Shown piece after piece: positions 1-12,688 of a DNA stretch of 64,000 nt; the stretch's first letter is position 1, and each line of letters begins with the position of its first letter. The notes below the pieces were generated by a model. It worked only from the letters and a program-made list of their open reading frames with translations, ran no database searches and was not told where the DNA came from. The position numbers and the translations under genes were made by a program. Source of the DNA: Dipteronia dyeriana (lineage: Eukaryota; Streptophyta; Magnoliopsida; Sapindales; Sapindaceae); NCBI GenBank assembly GCA_032871835.1, contig CM065297.1, positions 1,304,501-1,368,500 on the forward strand. The letters are read 5' to 3'.

Positions 1-2353
1 AAGAGATTTAATCCCTTGCAGTGAAAGAAAACATCCCCAAGTTTCAAGTCTTTTTAACTTGTATATAATTTCAACATGCACCAACCTTCAATTATTAAAG
101 ATTCTCCCTCAATTAAACAACAATCAAGACGTTAAATTAAGGTCATGAACCAAATTGATTCCAAATAATTTCCCATCACAACTTTGCATCTTTTTCTTCT
201 TTCTATCTACCACTTCAAAATTTATTATTAACTCCACACTTGGCCAACATTTATTGCAACACATTTGCACACTATAGTGTCATTTTCATATGGGGCACCA
301 CACCAAGCTTATATTTTCCTAAGATGGCATCCAAAGCTATGGTTTTATTATTATTGTTGTTGTTGTTGTTATTATTATTATTATCTTTTAAAAGGCAGAT
401 CATATCTAATGTTTCAAATATTCCAGATAATTATAATAACGTTTTTATTTAGATTTAAAACATTATAGACATATCTCTTATTCTTGAAATCAGTCAATTT
501 TTTTATTATAAAACATTCATAAGCCGCTTTTGAAAAGTGTCCTTTTTTTACATTTTATATAATTTATCAAAAGTATTTCATTTAATATATATAGTTTGAG
601 AATAAAAACAATACCTTTCTCATTAAAAAAAAAATAATACCTTTCTTTTAATGTATTAGTACAAAAATGTAATGCCCTTCTTGTGTACAAAATTTGGATG
701 CAATAGCACAAAAATGGTGAAATACAAACTGAAACGAACGTGACCAATTTCTGGATTTTGCAAAAGGAGCATATACATGCTTCCAAAAACAATCTCACCA
801 GCCCTACACAAGAACAATTTAGGTGGTCACCATGATCATGATCATGGTGTTTTTGTCCTCATAAATTCCTACACTACCGGGTCCAGTAAAGTTATTCTTT
901 GATATTGGAAACTAATCAATACAGCAAATTCAAGCTTGATCAACCTTGTGAAAATAATTAGATTGAAGGGGAGAACTAAAATACAATCATTCCTATACTG
1001 TTTTAGGTTCGAATAGCTGAAATGAATATGATTTATAAAAACAAAATCCAGCGAAAATGCATCTACTTGTAACTAACCGCGTATTACAAGTCATTAAATT
1101 TATTATTAGTGCAATAGGATGTGAGAAAATGACCACCCATGTGTTGGTTGAGGTTACCATTACTCCACCTCATAGTCTCATAATAAGAAACATAGGAAAC
1201 ATTAAAAGTGCACTTTCATAATTGCGGTGGATGGTTTCGGTCTCATTATAATCATCTTAAATGTATGTAGAGTTTTTTTACTAATGATACGGAGTAGACA
1301 ACCGGATAACACATGTAGTATTGGGTATCGAGTCAGAACCCTATCAATTAACGGTTAGATTTCAAAAAATAAAAATGAAATACTTTGTACACAATTTAAT
1401 AAATGTTTTACACCTACAACCTAATAAAACTTTCTTAACATAATCATATTCCTTGGTTGTTAAATTAACAAAATTAAAAGTCATTGACATTTATAGTTAC
1501 CAACTTCTTTCAGGAACCAACCAAACCAATTAATATATTTTTCTTTTTGAGGTCATTTGTTTGAATGAGAGAATTCTGTTTCTTTATAGTAAATATTTGA
1601 TACGAAAATAATATTCTTGTCCCGTCAGATCTCTATTTTTTTACGTCTACAATCAACAATTTGTATAATATCAACCATTTAACCGTATATAGAAAGTAAA
1701 TATACCAAGTTCATTCCAACCTTATAATATCTTATGCTCGAGTAGTAGTCACAACAATATTCTCTATAAGTTACATATTTTGGATATATCGATATCAATA
1801 AATTCTTAAATATCCTCGATATTTTCATAAATTTAGACCGGATACTTTTACCAGATCCATATTTACTTGGTGGCATGACGTAAGAAAAACAAGAGAGATG
1901 GGGTTGTGAGTTGTGTAGTGGACTCAAGTTCAAGTGAGCGAGCGAGTGAGCGAGAGAGTTTGTGAGAAGAGATGCTGTAAAATGTCATGGAGATATGTGT
2001 GTGAGAGTACGTTGGCTTGACGGAGAAGGGTTTTAAAAGGTTGTTAATTTTGAGCTGTCGAATCTCGAATCTGCAACAGCTAACTAATCTACTTGTATCA
2101 CTGCTACTTTAACACACTCACTCACTTCTCTCTCTCTCTCTCTCTTTTGTTTTGTTTTGTTTTTCAGTAGTGTGCGTGTTTCTCAAGTTATGCTGCCGTT
2201 GAAAACTTTATAGATACAACATTGTAATTTATATTCAATTTAACGTTATAACAAATGTCTTCATATTGTCTTCTTCTTCTTCTTCCACTTCCACTTCCAG
2301 AGTCACACCATTTCACTTCTGGTTCTGGGCCCCCTTCATGATACTGTTCCCAG
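1..2353. other. intergenic / upstream region and 5' UTR start of LRR kinase gene
   Basis: AT-rich DNA with no coding region I can support; short open frames here have no recognisable motifs. It contains a TTG/TTA trinucleotide run at about 345-385 and a CT run near 2129-2147. The CT run and the following pyrimidine-rich stretch to about 2350 look like the leader of the receptor kinase gene starting at 3482. Confidence 0.6.
345..385. repeat. TTG/TTA trinucleotide microsatellite
   Basis: Uninterrupted TTG units pass into TTA units. In one frame this gives a run of leucines, which is why a small open frame appears here; it is not evidence of a gene. Confidence 0.85.
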
Positions 2354-3403
2354 GTTTGATCTCTCTCTTTCTCTTTATTGTGTTTGTTTGTTTTGTTTGT
2401 ATTATTATTATTATTATTAAGTTTTTATTAGTTGAGAGTTGATTGTGGGGTGAATTGGAGTGCTTTTAAGGAGAATTTTGTTGGGATTTTGGTGTTTTAT
2501 TTCTTTTGGGAGGAAATGTGTCTGCTTGGTTGCTTAGAAAGTGGAGGAGAATGGGAGAAACTTTGTAAATCCCTTCAATTTCTAGTGGGCTCAGCCTCAT
2601 TTTAGATTTAAAGAAACTGTTTTTCAATGTATGAGACAGACACACCCAATTTTACTTTTTATCAAATTCACTTCAAATTAAGAAATAAATTTGATTAATT
2701 GCTGCAATTTATGGCCAAATGAAGAGTTATTAAAATAAGAAATTTTGACACAAATGCTTTGGTATTGCAGTGCTTTTGATTGATATAGACATGTCCAATA
2801 ACCTTTAGGACTAATCCATGTTCCCCTTTTGCATTTAGGGTTTTTGAGGCCTCTTCTTCTTCTTCTTTAGTTATTTGATTATTTATCATTATCCTTTATT
2901 CTTTTTGGCCATACAGTGTAAAGATTCCATATAACATTTTTGCTTGTTTGATTAATTCCCCCTTCAGATTTTTTTTTTTCTGCACAATCTTTTGTGTTGT
3001 TTAACTTGTTATTTCCACTCCAAGCATCAGCCATCAAAGTATGAAGAGTAATTAACAAAGCGGAAAAAGGCATAGGATTTGTATTTCATGCTTTAGTGTT
3101 TTTGCTTCTTCTTCTTTTTCTCTTTTTGTAAAGGTTTATTCTTTTGCATCTTTGTGCTCTATAATCCCTCCACTTTAATTCAAGCAACTTTTTCTAGTTT
3201 TGTGGGTTTATGTATTTTTAATATGGAGACCAGGACAACAATTTAGCACTAAAGATGCTGTGATCATTCACTTTTTTTCTGGTTTTTTTTTTTTGCGTCG
3301 AATTGTTAGCAGCTAGTCTTGCCTGGTTGGTTTGAGTTGTGAGGGGGGGTGGGAAGATGAAGCGAACTGATGTTTGTGTAACTTTTGTGCTTTGCTTTGC
3401 TAG
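2354..3403 (+). other. probable 5'-UTR intron of the LRR receptor kinase gene
   Basis: A CAG|GTTTGA donor at 2354 and a pyrimidine-rich TTTGCTTTGCTAG acceptor ending at 3403 bracket a T-rich 1,050-bp stretch just before the start codon at 3482. Leader introns are common in this receptor family. This is inferred from splice-site sequence only; no transcript is available. Confidence 0.5.
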
Positions 3404-3481
3404 GGGGGACTAGAAGAATTTGTGAAGTTAACTCTGGCAGAGTCACAAGCACCTTACTAGGTCTTTCGTTGGTTAGGAACG

Positions 3482-5506
3482 ATGAAGCTAGGCTCGGTTT
3501 TTGTAGGATTACCTTTTGTTTTGCTCTTGTTCTTGATCCCCCAACTGAATGCTGACCTAAATTCAGACAAACAAGCTCTCCTAGACTTTGCTGCCAGTGT
3601 TCCTCATGTCCGGAAACTAAACTGGAATTCTTCTACCCCTGTTTGCTCTTCTTGGGTTGGCATCACTTGCACCCGGGATGGCTCTCGTGTGCTTGCTGTC
3701 CGCCTTCCTGGTGTTGGGTTGTATGGTCCCATTCCAGCCAACACAATTGAGAAGCTGGACGCGCTCATGATCCTCAGCCTCCGATCAAACCAGCTCAGTG
3801 GGGATCTTCCGTCTGATATACTCTCCCTCCCTTCCCTTCGCTACGTGTATCTTCAAAATAACAACTTCTCAAGCAATATTCCTTCCTCGCTCTCCCCCCG
3901 TCTTACTTGGATTGATCTTTCCTCCAATTCCATCACAGGCAACATTCCATTCGCAATTCAAAATTCAACCCGTCTAATAGGTTTAAATCTCCAAAACAAT
4001 TCCCTCACAGGTTTCATCCCTAATCTCAATCTTACGAAGCTTAGGCAATTGAATTTGAGCTACAACCACCTAAATGGTTCGATTCCATCCTCTCTGCAAA
4101 ACTTCCCTGCATCCTCCTTCGTAGGGAACAATAAGTTATGTGGACTGCCTCTAACTGAATGCTCTAAGGTCTCCCCCTCACCTTCTCCATCTGCAACTTA
4201 CTCTCCACCTCCTCCAGCCATTCCCAAAAAACACAAGAAGAAGGTACTAAGCACGGGAGCTATAATTGCTATTGCGATTGGGGGTTCTGCCTTTCTGTTC
4301 CTTTTGATTCTCTTGATAGTATTTTGCTGTGTGAAGAAGAAAGATAAGGAAGGTACCGCTGCCTCGAAAGGGAAGGGGATTGAGAAGCCTAAAGAAGACT
4401 TTGGGAGTGGGGTGCAAGAGGCTGAGAAAAACAAGTTGGTTTTCTTCGAAGGCTGTTCGTATAATTTTGATCTTGAAGACTTACTGAGAGCTTCAGCTGA
4501 AGTTCTCGGAAAAGGGAGTTATGGGACGACTTATAAGGCCATCTTGGAGGAGGGAACAACAGTGGTCGTTAAGAGGTTAAAGGAAGTGGCAGGTGGGAAA
4601 AAAGAATTTGAACAGCAAATGGTAACTGTGGGGAGGATCGGTCAGCACCCTAACGTTGTGCCTATTCGTGCATATTACTATTCGAAGGACGAGAAACTCC
4701 TTGTTTATGATTTCATTACTGCTGGAAGCTTTTCTTCATTATTGCATGGTATGAGCTATCCAATTATCTTGTTCTTTTACTTTCCATTGTTTGAGTTGTT
4801 TCTTTTCCGATTAGCATCTGGATCAAAGAACATATGAAAAACTTATCATATGATTACAGGAAGCAGGGGAGCTGGACAAACTCCACTGGACTGGGAATCA
4901 AGAGTGAAGATTTCCATTGGAACTGCAAGGGGGATTGCTCATATTCATTCTGCAGGTGGGGGTAAATTCGTTCACGGAAATATCAAGTCCTCCAACGTTC
5001 TTCTCACTCAAGACCTTCAAGGATGCATCTCTGATTTTGGCTTAACTCCCCTACTGAATTTCCCAACTGTCCCATCTAGAAGTGCAGGCTACAGAGCTCC
5101 TGAGGTGATCGAAACAAAAAAATATACTCAAAAATCCGATGTCTATAGTTTTGGTGTTCTTCTCCTGGAGATGCTGACTGGCAAAGCACCAATCCAAGCA
5201 TCGGGACATGAAGATGTGTTTGACCTTCCAAGGTGGGTTCAGTCTGTTGTTCGAGAGGAATGGACTGCGGAGGTGTTTGACGTGGAGCTAATGAGATACC
5301 AGAATATTGAAGAAGAGATGGTGCAGATGCTCCAGATAGCAATGTCTTGTGTAGCAAAGGTGCCAGACATGAGACCTACAATGGAGGAAGTTACTAGGAT
5401 GGTTGAGGAAATCCGACCATCCGATTCAGAGAACCGCACATCATCAGAGGATAGGTCCAAGGATTATTCAAATAGCCATACCCCATCATCAGACGTTCCT
5501 ATTTAG
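3482..5506 (+). CDS. LRR receptor-like kinase, probable inactive (At5g58300-like, LRR-RLK subfamily III)
   Basis: Two coding exons, 3482-4748 and 4860-5506; the 111-bp intron splits a Gly codon. The product is 637 aa. In order: signal peptide (1-24), N-terminal cap with a Cys pair (about 26-65), five to six short leucine-rich repeats (about 68-210), Pro/Ser-rich stalk (228-246), basic stop-transfer and one membrane span (about 256-283), then a kinase-like domain (about 338-615). The ATP-anchoring Lys is kept (VVVKRLK, K364) and so is DFG (481-483). The catalytic HRD is replaced by HGN (461-463), typical of the At5g58300 group, so phosphotransfer is probably weak or absent and the role is likely as a membrane co-receptor or scaffold. 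The start is chosen because it is followed by a good signal peptide. The frame is intact and the length is normal for the family. No specific ligand can be inferred. Confidence 0.93.
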
Positions 5507-6188
5507 TAGGTTTTTGTGCTTAAATTCAATTCAAGAATGAAGATCTGTTGCCTAACCTGCCGGTGTTGAAGCCACGAACAAGAGCAAAATAGTTGCTAAC
5601 TGTAAACTGTGTGATTCTTCTAGGATTTTAGTGTCAAAAGATTGCATTAACTAGCATTTTTCTGCCTCCTGTAAGTTGCCGTTTGCCGTCCACGTAAGAT
5701 AGTTGCTTCGAAATAAATAAATTACCTGTTCAAGTGTTCTCGTACCGTCTCCGAATTCATTGATGTTTACAACATTTACTTGACATATATGTTGAACGGT
5801 TTGACTGGGAACATTCATCAAACAAGTAAAGATCAAAACCTTGAATGCCTTCAGAAATTATTAGTTTTTACGATAACTAATGATCATACAATCACAGCGA
5901 ATATGTAGCAACGATTTCGGGCCCTAGCAAATGCAATGATTAACTATAAAAAATAGTTCAAAAATTGGGTATCAGTACAATGAAATGATAGTATCGAAAC
6001 ACCTAACATACTAAAAAATTGTAAAACTGAGGTTCATCTTCTCAGTAGCTTACATTTTCCAAGTATAAAATAACGTAAAGGGCCCGATTTAGGCCAATTT
6101 GTGATCTCTTGTACTGAAGTATATCACTCTTGTATATAGAAATTGTTGGGCTAAAATCAAACTAGGCTAAAGCGGAAAATTTCAAGAG
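5507..6188. other. convergent 3' regions
   Basis: The spacer between the stop of the + strand receptor kinase and the stop of the - strand coiled-coil gene. It presumably holds both 3' UTRs and polyadenylation signals. No other feature seen. Confidence 0.6.
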
Positions 6189-9100
6189 TTATTTGTTAAC
6201 CAAGTCAGCACCACTGACATATTTAGCAACAAATGATACTAATCGAAAAGGAGCACCGATCAGTGGAGCATCTGTCAATGACACAGCATCCTTTTCTTCG
6301 CTATCAACAACTTGTGACTCCACATCCTGAACTTCATAATCATCCAATGGAATTTGGACAATTTCTCCAATGGAATCAGTTGAAGCAGCAGGCACTGCAT
6401 GCCCATTAATAACTCCAAATCTCTCTTCTTTAACTTCTATTACTTCTGGAGACTCCAACTCATGGGTCAATATCGACATATTTTCATTGGTATCGGACAG
6501 AGGTTCAGCAGCATTGGTGATTCTAACCATTGGATCACTTCCAGCAGTTGACGATAACCTATCTGCCACATTTTGTTGGTGAAGCTTAACGAACAACTCA
6601 TTCACCTGAGAATTAACATGGTCGGAGAATAAGGAAAAAATAAATAGGGGAAAAAATCAGATGAAGCAAGATAATCATTAACCCCAGATATCATAGAAGG
6701 ACAGACTAATTGTTTTGAAATCAGATTAAATTTTGATCCCTTCTGGATTGCATCATAGGACAACAAATATCGATGCAAATGCACAAAATGATGAATTATA
6801 TGACAGTGTACTGAGTTCTTTTGTACATGAAAACAGTTTCCAAACAGTACAAATGAAAATTTGAAGACACGTCAGAAAACAATCTCAAAACCATTGGCAA
6901 CAATGCAAAAATTTAGTAAAGGTTATCATATGAACACCAAGGAGAAAAACAACTAAATACCTTCTCTACAAGCTCTGCATTCTCTGTTATCAATTTGCTG
7001 ACCAGTGTGCTAGCTGCTTCAATCTGAGCATTTAAATCCTCATGTTCAGAAGCATGCTACATAGCATAAAAGCACATTGTCAAATATTAAATATGTTTGG
7101 GTTTATATGAAATTCTTCAAATATATCACAATGTTTATTTTCAGGGATTGAAATAAAATATAAGTAGAACAAAATCCTGCAAAGCTGTAACTAATAGACT
7201 ATAATCTAAAATTTTAATTCCACCACCAAATTTATGAGCCAATTTCTTTTCACAAGACGTCAACACCACAAAATCTTCTATTCGTTCGCAAATTACTCGC
7301 AACAGCATTTGTGCAAAGAATCCCCAAAGCATTGGATGTTTTCAGAAACAGACCTTTTGGTCATCAGAGTGAGCAGAGGAAACGCTCCTCTCAAGGTTTT
7401 GAAGCTGTAACTGAAATCTAGATGCATGTTCTGCCAGTTGTTGGTTTTCCTGTAAGAGATTATTCCTAGATTCTTCCAACTCCATCACCTGCCAGGCTTT
7501 GTTTTAATTTCATATCAGAACAAATAGAGAATCATGCGTATAATGGCCTTGTTTTAAGTGATTAACATGCAAGTTGCCATGCTCTAATATGGGAAAACAA
7601 GAGACAATAAACTAAATATAAGTATCCTATGTACCTGCATTTGTAGTCGTGTCATATCATTATTCAGGCTAGCAATTGTTTCTTTTGATATACTCTGTAA
7701 AAGTAAGAATATCCAAAAATATGCATGTAAGGAATGGGTTTATATTTGAACACTCATTAACAAAATAGAGGATGAAAATAAAATTGATTGATATTGCAAA
7801 TAAAAAAGATGCGATAGTGCATGAACACAGTGAAAGAAAGCACTACCAGACAAATCCCAGATCAAATAACAAGGACTCCAACACTAAGACCCGACTCCAA
7901 CTAGAAGCCAGCCACTCCCCTAGACAATTTAATTCAATTAACCTTAATTCCAAACTTCTTCAGGATTGGCTGTGTGAATCCTCCACATCCATTCTGCCTT
8001 ATTGTGGCTATATACTGCCCATAAGTTGCATAAAGGAAATAAATTTGATAGCAGTCTTCCAGTTCAAGAATTCAAAAAATACATACCAACACTTGACAAA
8101 TCTTCACTAAGATTACAGATGCAGCAAGTAGAGAAGAAAAACCCAAAACCAAAAAAAAAAAAAGATTGGCTGATTAAAATTACTAAATGCTAATAGACCT
8201 GAAATGCTAATATGAAAACACATGTTTTAATGAATAGTGAATACGAATAACATCTATACTTGATCCCATTGATTAGCCGAACAATTTACGAGAAAAATAG
8301 TTCAATGACAACAAAATAACAGAAAAGTTAATACCTCCTTTTGGATCCAACATTCTTTGTCTCTCTCTAGAAGTTTCGACTTTTCCTCTAAGCTCTCCTG
8401 TGGAACACGTTACAAACTATTTTAATATTACAAACCAAAATTTCAAATTAAAAGAAAATGGAAGCAATATCCACATCATAGGAACTTATCGTCTGATTAA
8501 ATATTATAAAGTAAGAAACTTTACCCCCTTCAAATTCAGAACGGCACTTTCATCCAGTAACTGACTAATTTTAGCGTCCAAGCGGGCCTGTATTTAGTAC
8601 AACATTGGTTTATAAATTCATCTTACAGTACAAGTGCTTAACATGCAAACAATTCGGAATGCTGAGAGTATTGTGAAAAGATAAATGCAAATATTATTTT
8701 TTTCAAATATAAGTGGCAAGTTAGGTGTTGTTGGAAGGGTAATTCTCTTAAGTTAAGTGGGGAAAAAAACGATTCAAGAAACTAGAACATGACCTATCAT
8801 CCAAGAAATATTACCTCTTTTTGAAGCCACAAATCTTGTTCGCTTTGTAGTTTCACAATATTCATCTCTAGTCCAGCCTGTAAATCATTCAATTAAATAT
8901 GAAAAATGCAAATTGCGCAGAAGGCATGATAAAGTACATCTAATGATCTAAATAAATGTTTTCAAAGCAGTTTTGTTTCTGTTCCAGTAATGTGATTAAC
9001 TTCACATTACCTCTTTTTGTGTGTGTGAATCATTTTCATTTCGTAGTTGTTTAATTGCCTCTGCTAGAGTAGTCTGTAAAAACACAGTAAATTATTATGT

Positions 9101-10364
9101 ACTTTAAAAAAAAAAAAAAAAAAGGCTTAAACAACAATGCGATGTATTGTTAAAAAAATGAGAAGACAGAAGTACAGTCCCAGTTAGTACAATATATTTG
9201 ATTTACCTCATTCTGTTTGTGTAAATCATTTTCTTTTCGTAACTGTTTAATTGTCTCTTCTAAGGTAACCTGTAGAATAGCAAAGAGTAACTCTCTAGTT
9301 CACGGTGGATATTAAAATAAAACAGGAATTTCAGTAAAATTGTTGAAAGAGAAAAGAGTGAAAAGAAATGCGCGTCTAAATAGAAGCTCACAGTTTTTCA
9401 ACTAGATTAAAATTATATTACCAGTTTCTCCATATGTGAATCAGTTTCATTTCGTAACAATTTGATTGTCTCTTCTAAGGTAGCCTGTCAAAACACGGTA
9501 ACTTTCAGCTTCACAATAAATATCAACAAAGCAATCACATAAATAAAATCATCTGTCTAAATAAAAGATCACGAAAAGAAGGGCCAACCATTTCTGAAAA
9601 TAGAACAACTTCTTGCTTATTTTTGCAATCAACTTCGATTTATATTACCTCTTTCTGTATATAGTGGTCTTTCTCTTCTTGTAATCCTTTAATCGTCTCT
9701 TCTAAAAAGGTCTACAAAAAAAAAGGAGTTAATTCCCATTTCACAAAAAAAAAAGCGAAAATACAAATGCACGGAGTTCCCGCGAATCCACTCTCACCTC
9801 TCTTTTCAGCCAGGGTTGTTTCTCAGCTTCAGCAAAGATGGCCTGCAGCACAACAATTTGCTTTAAAAATAAAAATAAAAATAAAAAAAAAGTGCCCAAC
9901 TTTCAGCAGTAAATCACCAAAAAAATACACCTAAAACCAATGCAACCTAACACAGATGGAATTGAAAATCTATAAAATCAAAACGAATAGTCCATCTCTT
10001 TTTTCTTTTTATTGTAAGTAAAACTAGGGGCACAAACAACATCTAGCATTTCATTGAAATAAACAAATATTAACAGCCAAAACACGTCATCACTAAAGAA
10101 CATTAAAATGAGACAAATTATTAAAAAAAAAGTGAAAGCAAAACTTACGGGTTGTGTACCATTGATTTGGTGTCTATTCACATCCAGTTGACTATTTTGA
10201 ATCTCGACCGTCGACGTCGTTGCCGTCTCCGAATCCTGGCTGTGATTGTTCGCTTCGCTGCTCACATGAATATGATTCTGATCCCCACCGTCTTCCGCCG
10301 TCGTCTTTGTAGTCTGCTTGTTTTTCTTCTTCTTGTTTCTCTTCTTCTTCTTCTCGTCATCCAT
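6189..10364 (-). CDS. coiled-coil protein of unknown function with tandem 63-nt exons
   Basis: Thirteen exons on the minus strand, all phase 0: 10364-10149, 9842-9798, 9711-9649, 9484-9422, 9269-9207, 9073-9011, 8877-8815, 8587-8525, 8397-8335, 7694-7635, 7488-7354, 7056-6961 and 6605-6189, giving about 469 aa. The N-terminus is a strongly basic Lys/Arg run (MDDEKKKKRNKKKK, possible nuclear signal) followed by a Ser/Thr/Asn-rich stretch to residue 72. Residues 88-254 are a coiled coil built from near-identical 21-residue units, each with three heptads (pattern like TLEETIKQLRKEND). Residues 255-331 are further Leu/Gln/Glu-rich coiled coil. The C-terminal exon (332-469) is acidic and ends with a conserved-looking hydrophobic block (GAPFRLVSFVAKYVSG). 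I do not recognise the family; a structural or tethering role is only a guess. Every exon has GT and AG borders and the frame is open throughout, so the gene looks intact. Confidence 0.82.
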
Positions 10365-10860
10365 TTTCGTTTCAAATCACAAACCTCTCTAAACAACAGA
10401 AGATCTATCAAATTTTTCAACACAAACAAATTGTTTAAATCAAAATCATTCCATTCGAATGTGATCCAAATCCGCACAAATGAAACCCTAACCCTAGATT
10501 TTGCAAAATGAGGATGAGTCAGATGCGTAGAGATTCAAATTCCGATTAAACGAAAAAGTTTTTTTCTTTTTATTGAGGTACCCGATGCGGATTAGAACAA
10601 TTCGGCAACGGCCCTTTTGATCGAGGGAGGATTACACTTTGGAAATTTTTGTCGTTATTGAGCGTTTTGTGAGTTAGTTAACTGAATTTTTTTTTCTTTG
10701 GAGAATTTTTAAACATAAAAATGAAAAATAAAATTAAAAAATCGGATGGTTTTGAATTTCAATAGCTTCTGCTTTTGCAAACTTTAAATGGAATTTGGAC
10801 ACATTTAACTATTTCAGAAGAGGGCACGCCACGTCTAAAATTTTCAATGTGGTTTAATAT
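10365..10860. other. 5' UTR and promoter region of the coiled-coil gene
   Basis: Upstream of the minus-strand start at 10364. The first 130 bases are probably leader sequence; the rest is AT-rich with no coding evidence. It is bounded on the right by the inverted terminus of the element at 10861. Confidence 0.5.
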
Positions 10861-11345
10861 AGGGTTAAATTCATTTTAATCCCTCTAGTTTGATTTATTA
10901 TATAAAATGATTTTCTGATTTTCAGTATTCTCTAGACACGTCTCTCTAGTTTCCTTAAATCCTTACTTAGTTTTGCAAAGATTCTGTTTGGTCAACAAGG
11001 GTAAAAGAGTAAAACAACATCACAAGTTCTATAATCTTATCTAACCAAAGGGTATAATGGTATTTCACAAATTAATTTAAAAAAACAATATTTATTGTTT
11101 AATTTAATAAGTAATAAATATTATTTATTAAATAAAATAATAAATAATATTAAAAAATAAAATGATTAATATTAAAATATTATATAATAAATATTTATAG
11201 AACTAAAAAAAAAGAATATTAAAAAAATAAAAATTATTTACAAAGCAAAAAAAAAACAAAAAACAAAACAAAATTACTTAACCTATTATCAAATTAAGAA
11301 ATTAATATTAAGATTTTTTTTTACAAATAATATTATGAAATTAAG

Positions 11346-11385
<40 letters not shown>

Positions 11386-12351
11386 CAACAACAAAAACAA
11401 TGTCTTATTCGATATTCTCATCATCATCATCATCATCAATCAATACCATCAAATCCAGTTGTTTCATCACTGAAAACCATTCACTCAATCCCTCCTCTAT
11501 AATACCCACCTCTTCTTTTTTTTGGATCTACTCACAAACTTCGTTTCAATCAACATCAAAACCAAACCCATAAAACCTCACAAAATCAAACCTTAACTCT
11601 CTCAAAATCAAACCCATCACCACAAATCCTACCAAATCAGAATCGAAAAACCACAACCACAAACCACAAACCACCCAAAAAACAACCACAAATTGTCGGG
11701 AAGAGAAACGAAGAATATAAAGAAAACCTCAAGTTAGATATTAGTCATTGTTCGGCGTCAGCGTGGATCGTCGTCATCTCATTGCACTCCTATTACTTAT
11801 TCATCATCGGTTTCGATAGCGGCATTTGCTTTAGAGCTGACGACATGATCAAGTTAGGAGAGAGATGAGGTTGAGATTCGGTGGTGACAAGTTTGAGTGA
11901 GTGAGAGAGACAGATATATAAATGATGTTTGATGGTTGGTCATCAAACTCTTAAAGCAACAAGATTGGGTTTTAGGTTATTGATGATGATGGTTTGAAGA
12001 AAGTTGGATTTCTGAGTTTGGGTTTGAAGAAAGGGGGTTTCTGGTTTCGATCTGGTTTCAATTGGTGGTGTTTTAATGATGTCTGATGGTGATGAAGTAC
12101 TATAGATCTGGTGGTGGTGGTGACGGACTGTAGATTATGGTGTTTTAGTTTAGATTGGGAAGGGGCATTCTTGTCATTCAATTAATTTTGACATCTATAA
12201 AGGGCACCGGGTCATTTGACCATCTGTCCCTATCAAATTTAACTTTATCAACGGAAATCGTGATAGAAAGACCAAACGAGACAATACTGAAAATCAAATG
12301 ATCAGTTTGTGTAATAGGTCAAACTAGAGGGACTAAAATAGATTTCACCCT
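10861..12351. mobile_element. non-autonomous DNA transposon with long terminal inverted repeats (MULE-like)
   Basis: The left terminus AGGGTTAAATTCATTTTA and the reverse complement of the right terminus (AGGGTGAAATCTATTTTAG) match. The similarity continues inward for about 90 bp, sharing CCCTCTAGTTTGA and TGATTTTCAGTATT. The element is about 1.49 kb and carries no transposase; the interior has an AT-rich block, a TA run and CAT and CCA-rich tracts. Long degenerate inverted repeats suggest a Mutator-like non-autonomous element. The flanking 9 bp on each side (GTTTAATAT and TTCATATAT) agree at only five positions, so the target duplication is not convincing and the superfamily is an inference. 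Confidence 0.75.
11349..11381. repeat. (TA)n microsatellite
   Basis: About 16 uninterrupted TA dinucleotides inside the element at 10861-12351. Confidence 0.95.
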
Positions 12352-12688
12352 TTCATATATTTAAATAGTCATTTTTTTTTGTTATTTGCACTAGTCCTCC
12401 CTAAATTATATGCAAGTTTGCATTTTCCCATTAACTTTTTTTTAGACCTTAAACCCTCTAAACTCATATAAATTGGCAACCAGCGACGAAACGGGGACGG
12501 AACCCTTATTCCATCTTCCGACCAAGACACGTGCGCCTCACGTGTGTGTTATCAAAAGGTTAAAAATGGAAAAATAAAAATCAAGCTTATTATTATTATT
12601 ATTATTATATATACCCTAATTTTAACAAATGAACACCCACACAAATGTGCTTCTACGGCTTCTTCTTCTTCATAATTTCTAAGGCAAA
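12352..12688 (+). promoter_or_regulatory. upstream region of GRF zinc-finger gene with TATA-like motif
   Basis: Intergenic DNA before the start codon at 12689. An ATT trinucleotide run (about 12587-12605) passes into a TATATATA motif at about 12606-12613, roughly 80 bp upstream of the ATG. That is a plausible TATA box position if the leader is short. Motif-based inference only. Confidence 0.4.

Noticed and set aside
240..468. Open frames with a poly-leucine or poly-tyrosine run
   Set aside because: They are products of the TTG/TTA microsatellite, with no other protein-like features.
4198..4434. Minus-strand open frame under the LRR kinase gene
   Set aside because: Shadow of the real gene; composition is explained by the antisense of the proline-rich and basic segments.
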